Source of the DNA: Adineta ricciae
Taxonomy: Eukaryota; Rotifera; Eurotatoria; Adinetida; Adinetidae
Direction: 5' to 3'
Assembly (NCBI GenBank): GCA_905250025.1
Contig: CAJNOJ010000002.1
Span: 1,178,001 to 1,242,000, forward strand
Length of the DNA: 64,000 nucleotides
Made by a program: the position numbers and the translations under genes. The stretch's first letter is position 1. Each line of letters opens with the position of its first letter. The notes under the pieces are model-generated. The model saw only the letters and a program-made list of their open reading frames with translations, ran no database searches and was not told the DNA's origin. Shown here one piece after another: positions 24,150 to 34,525 of the stretch.

Positions 24150-26807
24150 ATGAACATGGATCACGATAATACAAGTAGTAGCAATCGTACAAGAGAATTC
24201 GTTCCATATGTGGATAATAATCTTAATTACGTTCAAAACCCGCCATCAATAAGTTCAACACGTATTTATTCATCGCCATTAATGGGTAAATCGGCTCGAG
24301 CAGCAAAACGACGGTTGGACGGTGATGCTAGCGCTCGACCAACACGTATCGATGGCATTGATACGTATAATCCTTCGACACAAAGTTTCTATCAAAATGT
24401 TGAGAGTCATAGTAATGAAAATCAAAGACCATTAAGTTCAGTTTTAAATGAGCCAGGAGAGCAATCGTTTAATGCCAAACGGGATTTCTTCGAGCAACGC
24501 TTTAAACAGTCAGGACCAACTTATGATTCTCCGCCATCCGATCAACAACAAAAGTTGCCTCAAAAAATCATTACCACGATTACCACGACAACATCCACAC
24601 CTACTCAAGCGGTTAATCGAAATAGTTTGCCTTCGATGGAATCATCACCAACCGTTAATGATTTACTTGAACGAGCAAACGAACTACAAAATCGAGATAA
24701 TTCAAATAATTCTCAGCAATCCCTTGTTATCGAACGCACCGAACAATGTCAAGTGTATTTAGATCGCACTAATCGTGACTCACATCATCCTTCACCTGTT
24801 TCCGTTCGAAAAACACGTCAAGCTACCGATCTTGATCAAGCTCAGGCACAAGTCAGTCGTTTGACCGACGATCATCAAGCTATTCAACAGCTAACTCGCG
24901 CTTTGCAAGAGCATCAACCACCACCGGCAACAAATCAATCTCAATGTTTATCACCATCAGGAAAACCTATTCTAATTAATACCACGACGACGACAACAAC
25001 AACAATTCCAACAGACATAAGTCTTACTGATCGCACTAAGCAACCAGTTTCAAGTGAATTCACTGTTATTGACGCTTTACTTGATAATCCGATCGGAACA
25101 ACGAATAGTAAACAAAACGATACGTTACACGCACGCTTTAATAATATCATCTCGAATTTACAAAATACTGATTACATGAATATTCTACGACGATCGTTGA
25201 CACGGGACTCGAAAAAGAAAAAATCTAAACAGCAAGGAAATCAATTATCGCATCCAATCACGGACTCGACTTCGGAACAAATGCCATTAATTGATTCAAA
25301 ACAAAATAAAAAAAGCAAGAAGAAAAACAAAAACAAATCACCCTCACACCCATATACAAATTATGAAGTTATTGATGCTATCATTAATAGTCCAATTATT
25401 CTACGTCTTCCAGAACCGTTTTTAAGGAAATACAATGTTCGACCACCGGCATCTCAATTATCTCCAACTCCACCATTACCAACTAAGAATAACAAGATTT
25501 CCTATCATAAACAAGCCGATAACAAGGCGAGAAATGAAGCAGACTACAACCTTGTCAACGTTGTCAATGAGCTTATGGTGCATCATTCAAATGCTCCAAC
25601 TCCATCGTTTCCAACCAATCTCAGAAATCCAAATCGATCGAATTATCAACAATATCCAATACGCTTCACCAATCAACCGGACACACCTGTCAAACCACGT
25701 ATTGTTTATCGATATATTGACGAACGAGGAAATGTTTTGAAATACTCCTCAGTTGCTCCTTCGCAACTACGCGAGGTCATACCTAATCAATCGACACCAA
25801 GTCCTTATCATAATGTTGAACCGAAATATTTCAATAGCCGACAAATCATTCGAAACGATCGACCTGATCGACGAACATGGCAAGATCACACAGGCTATTC
25901 ACCTACAAAAAGAGATGAATTTCCTTATCAAGATAAACGACGATCACAGTTGAGTGAGAAATCTCTACCAGTTGCTCGAGCAGTACCAGTTACAGTCGAG
26001 CCCGAACACGCGGGACGACCATCATCTGCTCAACATCGACGAGTATATCATTTTCCCAATCAGCAAGATGTGAAACTGTCTTGGTTACCTTTGTCAACTT
26101 CGGCAGATCAAACACATATTCTACGCGATGGAGCTGACTATGATACTGATTCATCAACAAGTGATCATTCGATTACATATCGTACTTATGATTACAAGTC
26201 AAATAATTCTCATCGTAATCGACCTTTATTTCAACATGATTACTATCAAAATCGTTCACCGAGTTTGACCTATAATCAATCTCCTACACGTTTTTCACAT
26301 GAACATCGTAATCGATCACCAAATTACAGTTCAAATAGTATATCTCGTAATTATATTGAAGTCTTTCGTGATGGTGCAGTTAATCCAAGTGAAATCTATT
26401 CTTTACCATTGACTGAACCCATTCAACGAACTCCCCGTCATTCTCGTTACGATAAACATCAAGCTGAAAGATCCCATCGAAGACATCATACATCAAATTC
26501 CAAGTATAAGAAAGCCATTCCATCATCATCATCGCCTTCCAATCACGATTCGTACCATTCTCAAACAACTCCCGAAAGTCCCAATCATGAATCGACTCAT
26601 TACGATACCTATTTACCTCAATCGAAATCATTCGACTATCGCCCATTGCGTACAAAACTTCAACGCGAATATAAAATAACTCCCAGTTTACTAGTGGACG
26701 AATGGGACCATCCCGATCAGACAATGACATCGCAATCTTACAAAACAACAAGTGTTTCATCACCAGATGATGTTTTCTTCAAAAATGCTCGGACATACAA
26801 GGCATAA
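24150..26807 (+). CDS. Large intronless low-complexity protein of unknown function
   Basis: One uninterrupted frame of 885 residues, ATG at 24150 to TAA at 26805-26807, in a window where most large genes have introns every 100-300 nt. Composition is rich in Ser, Asn, Gln, Thr, Pro, Arg and His, so mostly disordered. Internal echoes are FTVIDALLDNPI against YEVIDAIINSPI, and a Tyr-rich motif RIVYRYIDERGNVLKYSS. Lys-rich patches near the middle could be nuclear-localisation or membrane-binding sites. No globular domain is recognised. It sits 760 nt upstream of SORBS-like SH3 exons whose 5' exon is missing, so it may be the large N-terminal exon of that gene in an alternative transcript. A possible phase-1 donor (ACAACAA before GTGTTT near 26750) would fit, but is weak. 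Confidence 0.65.
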   Translation: MNMDHDNTSSSNRTREFVPYVDNNLNYVQNPPSISSTRIYSSPLMGKSARAAKRRLDGDASARPTRIDGIDTYNPSTQSFYQNVESHSNENQRPLSSVLNEPGEQSFNAKRDFFEQRFKQSGPTYDSPPSDQQQKLPQKIITTITTTTSTPTQAVNRNSLPSMESSPTVNDLLERANELQNRDNSNNSQQSLVIERTEQCQVYLDRTNRDSHHPSPVSVRKTRQATDLDQAQAQVSRLTDDHQAIQQLTRALQEHQPPPATNQSQCLSPSGKPILINTTTTTTTTIPTDISLTDRTKQPVSSEFTVIDALLDNPIGTTNSKQNDTLHARFNNIISNLQNTDYMNILRRSLTRDSKKKKSKQQGNQLSHPITDSTSEQMPLIDSKQNKKSKKKNKNKSPSHPYTNYEVIDAIINSPIILRLPEPFLRKYNVRPPASQLSPTPPLPTKNNKISYHKQADNKARNEADYNLVNVVNELMVHHSNAPTPSFPTNLRNPNRSNYQQYPIRFTNQPDTPVKPRIVYRYIDERGNVLKYSSVAPSQLREVIPNQSTPSPYHNVEPKYFNSRQIIRNDRPDRRTWQDHTGYSPTKRDEFPYQDKRRSQLSEKSLPVARAVPVTVEPEHAGRPSSAQHRRVYHFPNQQDVKLSWLPLSTSADQTHILRDGADYDTDSSTSDHSITYRTYDYKSNNSHRNRPLFQHDYYQNRSPSLTYNQSPTRFSHEHRNRSPNYSSNSISRNYIEVFRDGAVNPSEIYSLPLTEPIQRTPRHSRYDKHQAERSHRRHHTSNSKYKKAIPSSSSPSNHDSYHSQTTPESPNHESTHYDTYLPQSKSFDYRPLRTKLQREYKITPSLLVDEWDHPDQTMTSQSYKTTSVSSPDDVFFKNARTYKA

Positions 26808-27570
26808 CCTTGAGAAAATCTCTCGATCTTCCGTTTACATTAAATGAAGAAAGATAATTTGTCATGATAAAACATTATCTTTCTTCTTCATATTTAGAGT
26901 TAATAGGACATTTTTGTACATAAATTTGTTTTTCTTGGCCATTATCTATAATTGATAATCGTTGGACGCAGTATTTCTTTTTTCTCAAACAGAATTCATA
27001 TATATATAAAAGTATGGTTTTTCTCTTCACATTCGCTTCGATTTATTTTCTTCGCTGTCGTGACATATCATCGTCAAAACTATACACAGTCATACATACA
27101 TTTAGAGACGCGTCTCTCATTAAGATAGATATTCACCTATGATAGAATGAATGAAAGATATGTTTATGCATGTGTAGATGACTAATCATTGAATAATAAT
27201 ACTAGCGAAAGGGAGTAGAGGAGAAAAAAATGACATTATAATTGATAACTATGATTATGTAAGAAATAAATGTTCGAGATTTGTGTCGAGTAGTTGTAAC
27301 TTGTTGAAGTCTTCGAGACATAGAAAAAAGCAAGAAGATTAATTGTTATCCTAACAGATGTATGTAATTATAATTTGATTTGAACAGAAGTTGCTTTTGT
27401 TTGTTTTTTTATTGTCCATTGTCTGCTTCATGATTTCGATCAAACGTGCAATTATGATGTGTTGAAAACTCAACTAGATAATGAGACGTTAACATGCGAA
27501 TAGCAATCATGCGTCCGGGAGCGTTTTGAACAAATTGTTTTTGTTGATATTAACGTTTTCTGTATTGTAG
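26808..27570. other. Region between the large ORF and SORBS-like exons
   Basis: About 760 nt with no recognisable exon. Either the 3' untranslated region of the large ORF plus a promoter, or a long intron of one combined gene. Confidence 0.4.
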
Positions 27571-28749
27571 ATAAACCAAGCAATCATAAAAATGGACAAA
27601 CTGATCAACAAGTACGCTTGATGCGTGTGGTTTCTTTTTTGTAAAATTTGACTATACTTTATTTTAGTCGTGGGTTAGTCGTCATGATATTGGCAATGGA
27701 AATCAACAGAAAATACAATCGAAAACTTCAGCGTAAGTTTAGTGAAAGTGCAAGTGAGAGGTTTTTTGTAAGTTTCGAATGTGTTTAGTCAAGCAACTTC
27801 ACAACCAATTTGTAAAGCTCTGGCTCTTCATAGTTTTTATGCACAGACCAGCAGGTAGGATGAGCATATTTTGTTGAAAGTGAATCTATCGGCTTTTTTC
27901 TTTCATTCAGAGAATTGTCTTTCAAAAAAGGCGATTTACTTCTTGTCCGACGACGTATTAATGATGATTGGCTTGAAGGTGTATTTCAAGATTCAGTCGG
28001 AATATTTCCTCTTAATTATGTCGAACTATTTCCATTGGAAGTAAACGAGCAAGAGAACCTTTCCAGTGATTATGATATGGAACACGAAGCTGAAGGTGAA
28101 GCGATTGTTAAATACGATTTCATACCACAGAAATCATTTGAATTGCAATTGAGAAAGGTTTATCATTTAATTTATACAATTGAGATCGAATTCGATTGTT
28201 TTGTTTAGGGTGATAAAGTTGTTCTATTACGACGACTGGATGAAAATTGGTACGAAGGAAGACTTAATCATATCGAAGGTATCTTTCCTGCAGCTTATGT
28301 TGAAACTGTGAAAGAACCACCAGGTAAAATTTCAAAATTTCAATTGAAATAAGAAGATAAGAATGTATGATTGTCTTTTTGCAGATAATCTATCGAAACA
28401 ATCACAGCCAATCGAACAAGTTCAATCTCCCAAACCTATTTCCTCTGATTCGGAAGTGACATCATCTGAAAAAGTTCATGCTATTCCAGACATATCATTA
28501 CCAATGAGAAAGTAAGTTTGATTATCTCGTTTGTTAAACATTCGCTTTTCAATTTTGTTCAGATGTCAAGTTCTCTACGACTATACTCCACAGAATCCCG
28601 ATGAATTGGAGATTCACGTCGGAGATATCATCAATATTATTGAAATGTGCGATGATGGATGGTACTGTGGAGTCATGGATCGGCCAAATCAAAGAGATTC
28701 AATGGAATTTGGCACATTTCCAGGCAATTATGTTAAACTCTTATCTTAA
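27571..28749 (+). CDS. SORBS-like (sorbin/vinexin) protein, C-terminal three-SH3 part
   Basis: Exons begin after a TAG acceptor at 27568-27570, in phase 1, so an upstream exon must exist; I could not place it. After a short linker (DKPSNHKNGQTDQQ, SWVSRHDIGNGNQQ) come three SH3 domains. SH3-1 contains ELSFKKGDLLLVRRRINDDW and GIFPLNYVELF. SH3-2 contains EAIVKYDFIPQKSFELQLRK and GIFPAAYVETV. SH3-3 contains VLYDYTPQNPDELEIHVGDI, CDDGWYCGV and FGTFPGNYVKLL. Three closely spaced SH3 domains with a CDDGW/FGTFPGNYVKxL end are the hallmark of SORBS1-3 (ponsin, ArgBP2, vinexin), adaptors that link the cytoskeleton, vinculin and signalling proteins at adhesions. Stop TAA at 28747-28749. The SoHo domain was not found in the window. 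Confidence 0.85.
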
Positions 28750-29522
28750 TGAAGAATGAAAAACAAAAGAAATGCTTAACACAGTGATTTCCAACGTGCT
28801 CTATCGATTATTTTTTGTCTACGTTGACGAGACGATCTATTTGTATATTTTCTAGTCGCTGTTTCTTTTTCAAGTTAGCTTCAGAACTCTCTTCATTCAG
28901 TTTATTGTCTTGTTAAAGTTAAACGATTGAAATTCTTAGAGAAAAGAACTCTTTCAGTGAATGAATGAATAAATTATTCATACTGTCCTCGATTTCGCTG
29001 ATGAATTTCTGCGCATGATTAAGTCAACAATACATTTCATCATCAACTCTTAATGTGTATTAATCAATCAGAAGCTCGACAATCACGATTGACACAGAGA
29101 AGAAAACGCTTTTAACTACTTAAGTCAAAAACATCAATAAATTACACCTTTTTATGTTCGACTTTGCCCGTCCGCTAAAAATATCAAATTAAAAGGTAGA
29201 AGTCGCGGAAGAGAGAGGGAATATTGAAATATCCACTTTGTTCAGACAAATAGATGACACATTTGTAAAGATTCAGTTCGAAAAGGAATAAAAGAGCATT
29301 CACCTTTCACTTACTTGGATTTTATAAAGCAAACGCCATAACTTTCATTTAAAGACAAGAAAAGTTTCATTTCGACAGACAAATCTCGGTACCCCCTGCA
29401 ATACCATAATTTCAAATACCGACGACAATGGACAATCCGTTTTCCAGTGAGTTTTATTGAACTGATATTTGTATAGAAATAAGTATTTCGTGATTCTAAT
29501 AGATACGGATTCATTGTCTCGA
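28750..29522. other. Spacer downstream of the SORBS-like gene
   Basis: 3' untranslated region with a poly(A) signal near 28968, then the promoter of the next gene. A minus-strand open frame at 29311-29587 overlaps the start of the next gene and looks like a shadow. Confidence 0.45.
28968..28973 (+). terminator. Candidate poly(A) signal AATAAA of the SORBS-like gene
   Basis: Canonical hexamer about 220 nt after the SORBS-like stop codon. Confidence 0.4.
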
Positions 29523-30404
29523 ATGGATTTTGGAGAGATCAATGCAACGAATGTCTCCCCAGTTTTATCGACACCAGCATTGCACAAACGACGTCCACCG
29601 AAACGCGTTCGATTTGCTCTAACACTCGAACCAGTCGAAGAAAACTCTGTACCTTCGAGTCCAGAAATATCGCCAACTATACTGTCAAAACGAACTAAAC
29701 AATCGTTCGAGTTCGATACACAAGCAAAACCACTCTACGGAAATTATATCGAATATTTGAAAGCTCGCCAAGCATTCAAAGAACGAATGTCCTTACCAAC
29801 TTCTCCTTCTTTTTTGGAAACATCTCCCGAACCTCCAACATACACTCATACATTCGTTATTCAAAGTAAATCACCAGCAGTCTTCATTGATTCAATCACC
29901 ATTACAACTCCAACCATTCACTTACCTCAGATAGTTCAACGCGAAAAGACACCATCGATTAGAACACCAACGACTGTTGATCCTAATCTTAAACAAGAAG
30001 TAACTCTTTCGACTCCACCTCGTCTGGTTCACACGAAAAAGCTATCTAATGCCACTAATCAAAGACATCATTACGTATCTATACAAGCTATGTCAAGATC
30101 CAGTGCACCATTACCGAGCACAACAAACTTGCCTAATAAACCAGTCCGATCAGATAATTCAACCAGATCGAAGCCTGTCAAAGAACGAACATCTACTGGA
30201 AAGATTCCAGGAAGTGTTATGACCAAATCACCAGTTAATGCTTTACCTAATCGACCAGTCTTACCGATTTCTTTACGCAAACCGCGAATGCCTAGTCGTC
30301 TTCATCAATCAAATGATGAAATAAATATTAATCCAAAGTATTTCTTTCAATATCACGATCATGATCAACTTCTTCGTCAACCGATCATTCATTCTCTACA
30401 TTAA
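29523..30404 (+). CDS. Disordered basic protein with an RVxF (PP1-docking-like) motif
   Basis: Single-exon frame of 293 residues from the ATG at 29523 (the frame is open to a TTG at 29469, not taken as start). It is rich in Pro, Ser, Thr, Arg and Lys, and mostly disordered. Around residue 25 it reads RRPPKRVRFALTLEPVEE, which contains KRVRF, a perfect match to the PP1-docking consensus and followed by acidic residues, a common arrangement in PP1 regulators. A second, more structured-looking stretch is PLYGNYIEYLKARQAFKERM. I do not recognise a family. PP1 binding is inference from one short motif. It is convergent with LIPT1, with only about 70 nt between stop codons. Confidence 0.6.
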   Translation: MDFGEINATNVSPVLSTPALHKRRPPKRVRFALTLEPVEENSVPSSPEISPTILSKRTKQSFEFDTQAKPLYGNYIEYLKARQAFKERMSLPTSPSFLETSPEPPTYTHTFVIQSKSPAVFIDSITITTPTIHLPQIVQREKTPSIRTPTTVDPNLKQEVTLSTPPRLVHTKKLSNATNQRHHYVSIQAMSRSSAPLPSTTNLPNKPVRSDNSTRSKPVKERTSTGKIPGSVMTKSPVNALPNRPVLPISLRKPRMPSRLHQSNDEININPKYFFQYHDHDQLLRQPIIHSLH

Positions 30405-30476
30405 TTCTTTTATTTTCTGTCGCAAATGAGAAAGAGCATTATGTATCTTTCTACAAATCCAGATTTGTTTATTTAT

Positions 30477-31530
30477 TTATACGGACAAATCATTCGTCGT
30501 CTTCAGTTGTTGAATTTGATTATGAACTGAATGAAACAATTGTCCTCGACATAGTTTATTTTCACTTATCGAATCATTTCCTTTTATATCCGTTATGAGG
30601 CCATTGTCAACTGTTATTTCAATTGTTTGTGCGCCAGTCTTGATTGCATAGACAAACGGTGGTGTGCTCTGAAAGAGAAACTTCTCAGATTTAAGTTCAC
30701 TTTCAAAACTTTTCATTTGTTCTTCATATAATAATGGATCGATGTAATGATAATTGGACATGTTCGACTCATTATTCCATTGGAGAAACGATTTTATTAA
30801 TAATTCCAGCGTTTTTTCATACGTAATTTTCGGATTTCGATCAGATAAATTTAATACTGATGATCGAACACTCATCGTTGCTTTGCTTTGAATATTTGAC
30901 TGATCAGGAGATTTCAAAGTTCGTCTTAAATAGTTCAAATCAGCATTGATTAATAACGTAAAATGATGATAGGCATAAAGTCGTTCCAGACGTGAAGCAC
31001 TCCCCGTGACTTTATATTTATCCAGAAAAATATCATCCCGTTCAGTGATATGTAGATTTAAATCATAAGCTTGATTGAGTGTATTCACAACCCATTGAAG
31101 ATTCTTCTTTCGATTATAACCATTGCGTGCTGTCAGAATCGTCATATTCAAGTTGCCTAATTGATTGAGAAAATGATGAGAAATGCACGAATTGTTATGT
31201 AATACTTACCGAGATCATGATAACATGTTCCTATGAAAGAAAACGATCATTTATGAGATTGAATTCTATGAAAAAATATTTACCACCACCAGAGTAACGT
31301 CGAGCTAGATCGATTTGGTTTTCGGCTAGATAGGAAACATCACTTTCGGCAAACGGATTCTGATATCGACCGATAACGACACATGGTTTATTTCGCCAAA
31401 GTATTAACAGTCGAGTTTTATCCTCATGTTTGATATTTTCAGCTAAATAGCGCTCTAAAGCTAAATTTGTATAGACATTTGTCGAGCGGGAGATCAAAAC
31501 TCGATTCCCACCACGTAGAATCGCTTGCAT
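30477..31530 (-). CDS. LIPT1: Lipoyltransferase 1 (LIPT1), mitochondrial lipoate transfer
   Basis: Three exons: 31284-31530, a 21-nt microexon 31210-31230, and 30477-31157. Splicing gives LARRYSGGGTCYHDLGNLNMT, matching LIPT1 [21 protein letters not shown], the signature of the biotin/lipoate protein-ligase fold. Other family blocks are CVVIGRYQNPFAESD, DKYKVTGSASRLERLYAYHH and LLINADLNYLRRTLKSP. LIPT1 transfers lipoyl groups onto E2 subunits of mitochondrial 2-oxoacid dehydrogenases. Start ATG at 31530; the N-terminus (MQAILRGGNRVLISRS) is basic and could be a mitochondrial targeting peptide. About 325 residues, slightly shorter than the human protein. Stop TAA at 30477-30479 overlaps an AATAAA-like run on the minus strand. 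Confidence 0.92.
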
Positions 31531-33578
31531 GTTACTAGAATATGATTTTAGACCTTCGATGATTCATTCCTTGGCTCTTATTGGTTGAATAATCGATCAA
31601 ATATACAATAGGCGCTGGATTCATCTGAGTAGTAGTACTTCACAAGAAATTCAATCTATCCGTTATTCGAACCACTGGATATAATCATATATAAAGTGTG
31701 GGCGGTTCTTTTTCAGTGTGAAGTTCATTGTGTACGAAAAGTTAACGTATTCCCGTATTGAGGTGTTTGTAATAATGCGATGACATGTTTTCCTTCTCGT
31801 TTATCGAAAAGAAAAAAAATCAAATAGTACATTTTATGTCTTGAAACTGCTCGAAGCGAAGTGTAGTTGCTTCTTAGAATATAGTAAAAACAAAATTCCC
31901 GTTGAACTATCAAAACTTCAGTGGAAATAAGATTGTACGCGTATCAATAAGACAAAATTCGTGTCGAGGCCCAAGAAGAATCAAATTGTACCTCGAAAAT
32001 CAGTACTATTGCATCACGTTAATGAAAGGAATCTTTTGTGAAAATAAGAAGCCTTCTTGAAGAATGGTTTAATACGTGGAATACTTCAAACTGTTCGTTA
32101 AAAAAGAAACTTCTCTATAGATCATATTCGCTGAAAAACTTATCAATTTCATTCTGCGTAATTTGCTAATTTTGAATCAGTTCTGCGAATGACAAGTCTT
32201 GCATACATTCCGTTATAACTAACACGATAAAGTTTCTCGATCGCGAACATTTGTTATATCATTTAAATTAAAGAATCACGATAAAAATGACTTTTCTGTC
32301 GTTTTATTTACATAATTGTTCAAGAAATTTGGTCGATATTTCGTAACAAAAAAAAAAGAAATGTCATTCCTTCGTTCGCATTCTTTCCTCTTTTCGATAC
32401 AAACAGAACTCTCCGATACAATCGTTCATATATTTCTCTCATTCTTTCTTCCACTCTTCTGTCCAAATCACTTACAGTTCTGTAACGGTAGCAACGACAA
32501 CAATTCTTGACAGGCCGTTTCTTTTTTTCCTCTTTCGATCGATTTAATTAAAAGAGAAAAAATTCGTCAGCAGACCAGAGAGACAATATCGGATGACAAT
32601 GAATAATATTTCCGTTCGATGACTAATTCTTATTTCTTTTCGAAAAATCATTGATACCTTTCTCTTCAAATAATATTCTGTTGATGCATTTTAAACGTAA
32701 GTTTTAATGAAATAATACAACGAAAGAGCTATTTTTCTCCTTAATTCTTCAGAGAACATCGAAAGAGCAAAAACAAACATTTCAGGCTGAAAAAAAAGAA
32801 AGTCGAGATGTAAAACAAATACGAGTGGTACGAGTGAGAGAGAGTTTCGACATTGTTGTGATTCATACTTATTTTTCACTGAGTTTCATTCTTGTTAAGA
32901 ATATTTGCTCGAATTTTTTTCTCGACATTTACATAAACACAATTGTTTTTGTCTTGCTCAAGGTAAGGGAGGAAGTCGGAAAGAGGTTTGGATTACGAAC
33001 AGTCGGATCTATGTGAATCATATCTACTGTATTTAAATGATCCAATTCTCTACAAATATCTTTGAAGTTTACTAGACCATTTTTCTCCCGCAGAAGATAA
33101 TGTGTTGATCACATGTTCATCGTAACATTTTAAATTGAGATTATTGGCTTAATATACCAACATTCAACTGATTCTTGTCTTTTCAACAGGTAAGAAAGTT
33201 CATTTTTTTTACATTTTTAGTTATACCGATTGTATATAGGTGGGCATGAAGTAAAAACACAAAAGAATCGATAGAAAAGGACCACCATGCAGAAAGAAAG
33301 AGAGAGAGAGAAAGAATAGTACAATCAGTGTGCATTCGTCTACTCAATTGTAAGAAGAAGTTGTGAAACTTCTCATGATTATCGATCACTATCGTTAACT
33401 ACATTCAACGGGAGCCCGTTTTTCTGTATATAGAAACAAAAGATTGAGAAACATGTCGTCGAGAAAAAACATTTCTGCTATCGTTCATTTTCTATTGAAA
33501 ATCTCAGTTTTCTTTGTTTTTATTGCAGATTTCTATTCGTATCGTTACAATTAGCTTTCTTTTTATTCTATAATTCTA
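31531..33578. other. Long intergenic region between divergent LIPT1 and claudin-like genes
   Basis: About 2 kb with no supported gene. A GA run lies near 33299-33313. The pyrimidine tract and CAG at 33528-33530, shortly before the ATG at 33579, would suit a 5' untranslated intron of the claudin-like gene. Open frames here have Phe/Ser/Lys low-complexity translations. Confidence 0.45.
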
Positions 33579-34130
33579 ATGCCGCCACTCGGAAAGAGCT
33601 TACTTATAGCAACGGCTGGTATTGCTGGTTTTTCTCTACTATTGCTAATCATTAGTGTCGCTACAACAACATGGCTTGATAATGGAAATGGCAGCACCAT
33701 TGGTCTCTTTCGAAAATGCTATGGAGACAATACAGCAAATCTAGGTTTAAGTAATGGGCCAGGATGTTACAATGAGAACCGGGTAACGCAAGCTGGTCTG
33801 TCGATTTTCGGCCTTCTACTGCTTGTGTTCTCTATCGTTGCGGTCATAGCCAGTGTATTTATTCCCAATCCAATAATCTTATTCGGAGGATTAGGCTTAC
33901 TATACTTTTCGTCAATGTTTGTTATGGCTGCATATGCTACTTGGGGCAACTATACGCGCGATACAGCAACATACTTCTTTCCATACAGCCCAACAATAAA
34001 TATACCGAATACATCAGTCGGACCATCGTACAATTTGTGTGTTGCTGCACATTACTTCATCTGGACGGCACTGACAGTGCTCGCATTTGCTACTGGTTAT
34101 CTCTACTCTGCCGAACGCAATCAACCCTAA
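33579..34130 (+). CDS. Claudin-like four-transmembrane protein
   Basis: Single exon, 183 residues, ATG at 33579 and TAA at 34128-34130. Four hydrophobic segments lie at roughly residues 8-28, 75-95, 100-120 and 155-175. The first extracellular loop has a W then GLFRKC...C pattern (TTTWLDNG, then GLFRKCYGD, then GPGC), which corresponds to the W-GLW-C-C signature of the PMP22/claudin superfamily. It is probably a membrane-organising or junction protein. Claudin against EMP/stargazin-type cannot be decided. It is intronless, unlike most neighbours. Confidence 0.7.
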   Translation: MPPLGKSLLIATAGIAGFSLLLLIISVATTTWLDNGNGSTIGLFRKCYGDNTANLGLSNGPGCYNENRVTQAGLSIFGLLLLVFSIVAVIASVFIPNPIILFGGLGLLYFSSMFVMAAYATWGNYTRDTATYFFPYSPTINIPNTSVGPSYNLCVAAHYFIWTALTVLAFATGYLYSAERNQP

Positions 34131-34525
34131 GTATGCGTTCCTCTTCGTTAGAACAAACATAGACAAAGGAAAAAAACAGCAGAACTCTCAATAGAAATTC
34201 AATTCTTATTCTTTAGTTTCTTTTTCTTTTATACTTTTTCTTCGAAACAAGTCCAGCGTTTATTGAATCCTTTTGATTCAATAAGGTCCTAATTTTTTTA
34301 ATATTCATGGGCATGTGTATCTATTCCGACATAACCTCTTGTGATTTTACCAACTAATCGCGAATGTTTTTACATTTCCCTTTTCAGCGATATATGTTAC
34401 TCTTTTTTTTTACTTTGAATGATTGAGTGAACGATTTGTTTTCCTGGGCGTGCGATTAAATAAAACATACATATAAATAAGTATAATTATATTTAATATA
34501 GAAGAAAAAAAAGCTCGTTTTTCTC
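34131..34525. other. Spacer between convergent claudin-like and TRPM genes
   Basis: Two facing 3' untranslated regions; nothing else is recognised. Confidence 0.5.

Noticed and set aside
26380..26763. 127-codon minus-strand open frame
   Set aside because: Antisense shadow of the large plus-strand ORF; no family resemblance.
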